A DNA stretch of 64,000 nucleotides from Hyperoodon ampullatus (taxonomy: Eukaryota; Chordata; Mammalia; Artiodactyla; Ziphiidae), in contig OX457057.1 of the NCBI GenBank assembly GCA_949752795.1, positions 157,147,980-157,211,979 on the forward strand. The letters run 5' to 3'. Below the pieces are notes generated by a model. That model had not been told where the DNA came from. It ran no database searches and worked only from the letters and a program-made list of their open reading frames with translations. Positions 59,305 through 64,000 of the stretch are shown one piece after another (position 1 is the first letter of the stretch; each line of letters begins with the position of its first letter). Position numbers and translations under genes: made by a program.

Positions 59305-60645
59305 TTTTTGAAAATTAGATTTATTGAGGTATAATTCTATATCATAAAATTCACCCTTTCAAAGTGTTCAGTATATGTTCAAGGAGTTCTGACAAAGGTA
59401 TATAGTCAGTCGTGTAACCACCATTACAGTCAATATACAGAACATTTCTATTGCTCCAAAAAGTACCCTCATGTCCCTTTGCCATTTCTCCCCTCTCCGA
59501 GCCCTTTGTAACCACTGATCTTTCTGTCTCTACAATTTTGACTTTTCCATTATGTCATATAAATGGTCATTTGATATGTAGTCATTTGTGATTGACTTCT
59601 TTCACTTAGCATAATACTTTTGAGATTCATCCATACAGCTACATGTATCAGTTTCAGTAGTTATCCGTTTATCAACTTTTTTTTTTTTTTTTACCAATTT
59701 ATACCAAAGATACCACAATTTGTTAAACCATTTGCCAACTGATGGGCATTTGAATGGTTTCTACTTTTCGGTGATTATGAATAGAGCTTCTATGAACATA
59801 AAGAGTACACGTCTTTTTGTGGACGTATGCTTTCCTTTCTCTTGGATAAATACCTTAGAATGGGATTGCTGGGTGCTATGATACAGGGATGCTTAACGTT
59901 TTAAAAAACTGCAAACTGGGTACCATTTTGCACCCCCGTCGGCTGAGTGTTTTACACATATTTTATCACAGTCTGTGCCTTGTCTTTTCATTTTTCTTAA
60001 CACTATCTTTTGAAGAGCATGAGTTTAAAATTTTGATGAAATCTAATTTATCAATTTTTATTTTTATGATGTATGATTTTTGTGTGTGTGTAGCTAAAAA
60101 TCTTTATTTAATCCAAAGTCACAAAGTTTTATCTTCTATTTTTCTTCCAGAAGCTTTATAATTTTAGTTCTTGCATTTACTACTATAATCCGTTTCAAGT
60201 CAATTTTTGTATGTGGTTTGAAGTAAGGGTCAAGGTTAGTTTTAGGCATATGAATGTGCAATCATATACCAACACAATGCATTAAAAAGGCATCGAATTA
60301 CCCCCATCAAACTACCTTGACACCTTTGTCTAAAATCAGTTGACTATACACATGTGGGCCCACATCTGGACTCATACTGTTCCATTAATCTATCTTTCTA
60401 TACTGTGTGCCTATGCTACGTGTGTGTGTCCAAATCCATATTGTCTTTATTTTTGTAGCTTAAAAATAGTCTTCAAATCGGGTAGTGTTAGTTTTCCAAT
60501 TTCATTCTTCTTTTTCAAAATTGTTTCTGCTATTCTAGATCCTCTGCATTTCTATATAAACTTCAGAATCAGTTTGTGAATTTTTACACAAAAGCTTATC
60601 AGGCATTTGATTGGGATTACTTGTATCTATAAAGGAATTCATTTT
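59305..60645 (-). mobile_element. Old L1M fragment, antisense
   Basis: TTAGATTTATTGAGGTATAA, TTTCACTTAGCATAATACTT, GATGGGCATTTGAATGGTTT and GCATTTGATTGGGATTACTT are the reverse of old L1 3' and ORF2 sequence. A T run interrupts it at 59679-59691. Confidence 0.8.
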
Positions 60646-61654
60646 GATAAATTAGATGAACACCATTCCTAATTTGGTCAAGCTTTGAAACAAGCTTTGG
60701 TATTTTAGAAAACTGTTCAGTTTTTAATTAGGTTGGGTGTTTATTTCGAAGCCTGTGATTCTCACCTTCTCTTCTGAGTCTAGGATGCAATAGAAAGAAG
60801 CATCACTCTGGTGACAGAAACCCCCGGGAGTGTGTTTTGTCCTTGAGAGGAAAGGCAGTTTCCTCCTTCAGGTGAACTCTGTCTATGTCTGTGATAGGTA
60901 AAATCTCACAACTCAAACCCAAGAGAAGCTGTTTCAAGGCATTCCCAAATAACCACCCTTCCCTCCTTTGTCAAGAGCAAAGTTCGTCAGACTTAGGAAA
61001 AGTGGTCTCATTCACAGCCCAAGCACAGGCCCCAAGAGGAGCATGTTCTGGGAAGCGATTGAGGGGAGGCCCAGAAAAAGCCAGGGCAGAGGCTTTCTGG
61101 AAGCATTGCCACCACTAGCAGGGGGTCTTCCAGATGAAATATCCAGAGTAGGGGCCATGACTGCCGCCCAGCCAGCTCCCCAGGGACTACCCTGAGAAAC
61201 CCAGCCCGTCAGCAGCAGAATTATTGCCTGTTCTTTATACTGTGAATTGTTAGCAGTCTCTAAATAGACCATTCATTTTTCCTTTTAGCACAGAAGGGTC
61301 TCACAACTCCAAATACCACCAGGGGCCTGAACGTTTCAAGTCAAAACATTCCCCAAACCACAGCTCTCGGGTGAGAGGCCGAGCTAGCCAAGGGTTTGGA
61401 GGAAAAACAACCACCTACCAGCCTGGAAACCACTGTGTACACAGGAGGCTGGTCCCCTTGCTCACAGAGGCTGGGCGACTGAGCATTTTCACTAGTGAGA
61501 CTTAATCTGATAAAGCCACCTTTCCTACACTTACCCTCTGCCCGAGGAAATAAACCCAGTCCTGGGGCTGGAGGCTGCGCGTGGGGTGGGGCCGCCCAGG
61601 GTACCTGGAGGACCTGCGCCACTCCTGTCCCGCTTCTTCCTCCCCGGTTGTGAT

Positions 61655-61655
<1 letters not shown>
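60646..61655. other. Unassigned DNA upstream of the PLK1 pseudogene
   Basis: No gene or named repeat is recognised. Confidence 0.45.

Positions 61656-61658
<3 letters not shown>

Positions 61659-61711
<53 letters not shown>
61659..61711. repeat. (AG)n microsatellite
   Basis: About 25 uninterrupted AG units just upstream of the PLK1 pseudogene. It generates spurious Arg-Glu and Ser-Leu open frames. Confidence 0.97.
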
Positions 61712-61715
<4 letters not shown>

Positions 61716-61737
61716 AGAGGCTTTTGCAACAGTCCCG

Positions 61738-63876
61738 GTGCAGCATTTGATTCGGGGAGCAGCGGAGCGGTGTCAAACCTCTGCCAGGACCCTGCTGCGT
61801 CTGCCAAGCGCTGCAGAGACGCTGGCGCGGGCACCAGCCCACCGGGGAAAGCCGGGATCTCTGGAGCTGTGGCTCCCAGGGCCCCCGACCGCCATCCAGC
61901 AGGCAAAAGAGATCCCGGAGGTTGTAGTGGAGCCGCGCGGTTGGCGGTGCTGCCTGCTGGGCCGCTTCCTGGGGGAGGGGCGGCTTCGCCAAGTGCTTTG
62001 AGATCTCTGACAGGATGAGGACGCCAAGGAGGCGTTTGGCCGCAAGATCCTGCCTGAGTCGCGGCTGCTCAGGCCGCACCGGAAGGAGAAGATGTCCTTG
62101 GAGATGTCTATTCATTGCCCTCTCGCCCACCAGCACGGAGTCGTAGGTGCACGTGGACACGAGCTTTATGTTGGTGGTGCTGGGGCGCTGCTGCCGCCGA
62201 AGATCTCCCCTGGAGCCGCACTGGCGGAGGAAGGCGACGACCCAGCCCGAGGTCCGCCGCTACCTGCAGCACATGGTCCTCGGCTGCCCGTACCTGCACC
62301 CAAACCAGGTTATTCACTGGGACCTCAGGCTGGGCAAACTCTTCCTGAATGACGAGCTGGAGGTGAGAATAGGGGATCTGGCCCGGCAACCAAAGGTGAA
62401 TATGATGGGGCGCAGAAGAAGAAAACCCTGTCTAAATACGTAGCTCTTGAGGTGCTGAGCAAGAAAGGGTGCCATTTCCTGGTGGACGGGGGGGCGCGGC
62501 TATTGGGTGCATCATGTTGATATATACCTTGTCGGTGGGTAGATCACCTTTTGAGATCTCTTGCCTAAAACTGACCTACTTCTGGATCAAGAAGAATGAA
62601 TGCAGGATCCCCAAGCACATCAACCCCGTGGCCACCTCCCGCTTCCAGAAGATGCCGCAGACAGGTCTCCTTGCCCACCTGATCATTCATGAGCGGCTCA
62701 AGACGAGTTCTTTACTTCTGGCTACATCCCAGCCCATCTCCCATTACTGCCCCACCATTCCATCAAGGTATTCAATCGCTCCCACAAGCCTGGATCCCAG
62801 CAACAGGAAGCCACTCACAGTCCTAAATAAAGGCCTAGAGAACTCTATGCCCAAGACTCCCTGAGGAAAAGAGGGACCAGTGGTCCGGAGACCAGAGAGT
62901 GCCACCTTGGTGACATGCTGTAGCGGCTGCATAGCATGAATGCCTCTAAGCCCTCTGAGAGGGGGCTGGTGAGGCAAGAGGAGGCTGAGGATCCCTCCGG
63001 CATCCCCATCTTCTGAGTCAGCAAGTGGGGGACTATTGGGACAAGTGCAGCCTCGGGCATCAGCCGTGTAGCGAAGTGTAGGGGGTGTTCTCTGATGCTT
63101 GGACTCACCTCATCCTCGGGTGCCTTGGTGACGGTCTGTGGTTCACAGAGCACGGTGGTGCAGAGTTCTCCCCCGCCGTGAGTTCCCATCCCGACTCCTC
63201 CATGAAGATCAACTCTCCAAGTACTTCCAAAACTGCATGAGTGAACACTTGCTGAAGGTGGGCACCCAGGGGAAGGTGATGAACTAGTCCAGCAACCCTA
63301 CCTGCCTACCTGATTCTGCAAGCACAGAACCATCACCCTGCATCCTGCAACGTCTTCCAGGACCACAGCAAACTCGTCCTGTGCCCAGCATGGCAGCTGT
63401 GACCTACATCGACTAGAAGCCGGATTTCCACAAGTACTGCCTGAATCTCCTGCAGGAGCACAGCCACCCCACGAGTCTGGCAAGTCAGCTCTTCTATGCC
63501 CGCCCATGGTGGACAAGCTGCTGAGCTTTCGCTCAGCCAACAATCGCCTCAGGACCTCCACATAGTCCCTCCCCAGGACTACTGCCCGTCCTCACCCCCA
63601 CCAGCCCCTTGGGCCCCTATGGGTTAGCCCCCGCCGTGCTGGGTTTTCTGTGCTATGTCCCCTCACTTGGACCGGGTGGCTGGAAAGAGAGCTATGTCTT
63701 CCTTGCAGGTGGGAGTTGCTATTAAGTTATTTTTGTACATGTTGGGGTGTAGGTTCTACGGCCTCTTCACCTTCCCTCTCAACCCCACCGTATGAATTGT
63801 ATAGAATACTGCTATTGAATTCGGGACTGTCTTTTTCTTGGCTTTATACACATTAAACACGTGTGAATCTTTTTAA
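61738..63876 (+). pseudogene. PLK1: PLK1 processed pseudogene
   Basis: PLK1 is the mitotic polo-like kinase. A continuous intronless match runs from near the start codon (the ATG equivalent reads CCA at 61804-61806) to the stop equivalent near 63563, then through the PLK1 3' UTR (AAGTTATTTTTGTACATGTT at 63725, ending near ACATTAAACACGTGTGAATC). The kinase part keeps KEIPEV and the AKCFEIS region. HRD is HWD near 62316, and one lost base destroys DFG near 62369 (GGGGATCTGGCCC). Frameshifts are frequent. In the polo-box part the codon for the first Trp of IFWVSKW is TGA (63014-63016) and YIDEK has a stop. The DHxK pair is still readable near 63360. No clear poly(A) or TSD is left, so the copy is fairly old. 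It is not expected to make protein. Confidence 0.95.
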
Positions 63877-64000
63877 AAAGGTGTGGGGAGCGCTGATTGG
63901 CTGCTAGTTGTCATGTGCACTCAGTGGCCACCTGGCTCAGCCAGTCAGCAGCAAGAATTGAGTACTCTGGAGGTGCTGTGCAGAGGTGGCTATATGGGCT
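63877..64000. other. Unassigned DNA at window end
   Basis: GC-rich flank of the pseudogene. Nothing is recognised. Confidence 0.5.

Noticed and set aside
61531..62160. Open frames of 134-209 codons across the (AG)n tract and PLK1 5' region
   Set aside because: They are low-complexity repeats and shadow frames of the PLK1 pseudogene. None is the PLK1 frame over a useful length.
1..64000. tRNA genes suggested by B-box-like GGTTCGTGCCC or GGTTCAATCC matches
   Set aside because: All occur in tRNA-derived SINEs without a complete cloverleaf. No free-standing tRNA gene was seen.

Overview
The window is mammalian nuclear DNA and almost certainly cetacean. The best evidence is eight copies of a young tRNA-derived SINE that begins GGGCTTCCCTGGTGGCGCAG and ends in a poly(A) tract. 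This is the CHR-type SINE typical of whales and dolphins. Older, longer CHR relatives shared with hippo and ruminants, a BovB-free L1 background, MIR, L2, MLT1 and a MADE1-like mariner MITE fit the same picture. I recognise no intact host protein-coding gene. The window is intergenic or intronic DNA built from nested retroelements and retrocopies.

Layout: 1-5455 is an L1 copy (L1-1, + strand, 5' end outside the window) broken by a SINE. 5486-5808 and 13543-14168 are two halves of one older L1. It is split by a 7.7 kb insertion (5809-13542) with 12-bp target-site duplications (TSDs). That insertion holds a full-length L1 (L1-2) plus about 1.7 kb of unrelated 3' sequence ending in AATAAA and poly(A), which is a 3' transduction. 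14.3-24.0 kb holds an LTR-like block, MIRs, a mariner MITE, SINEs and an old antisense L1. 24061-29110 is a third L1 (L1-3) with 13-bp TSDs. 29.1-31.8 kb is old L1 and unassigned DNA. 31791-37536 is an endogenous retrovirus (ERV) on the minus strand with paired LTRs and a 4-bp TSD. 37.5-58.6 kb is mostly unassigned DNA with SINEs, MIR/L2 fragments, a GC-rich block, a minisatellite and a 113-bp direct repeat. 58662-59061 is an MLT1 LTR, 59.3-60.6 kb an old antisense L1, and 61.74-63.88 kb a PLK1 processed pseudogene preceded by an (AG)n microsatellite.

The most striking object is the ERV. Between its gammaretrovirus-like gag/pro remnant and its integrase remnant, where protease, reverse transcriptase and RNase H should be, it carries about 0.9 kb of intronless integrin alpha-2 (ITGA2) coding sequence in the same orientation. 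It has no poly(A) tail or TSD of its own. This looks like a host mRNA captured by a retrovirus, comparable in form to oncogene transduction, now fossilised and later hit by two SINEs and one short L1.

A second notable pattern is in the L1s. L1-2 and L1-3 are independent insertions, yet they share two in-frame ORF1 stops and an altered reverse-transcriptase catalytic motif (FADD to FAYD). Their common source was probably already coding-dead and was mobilised in trans.
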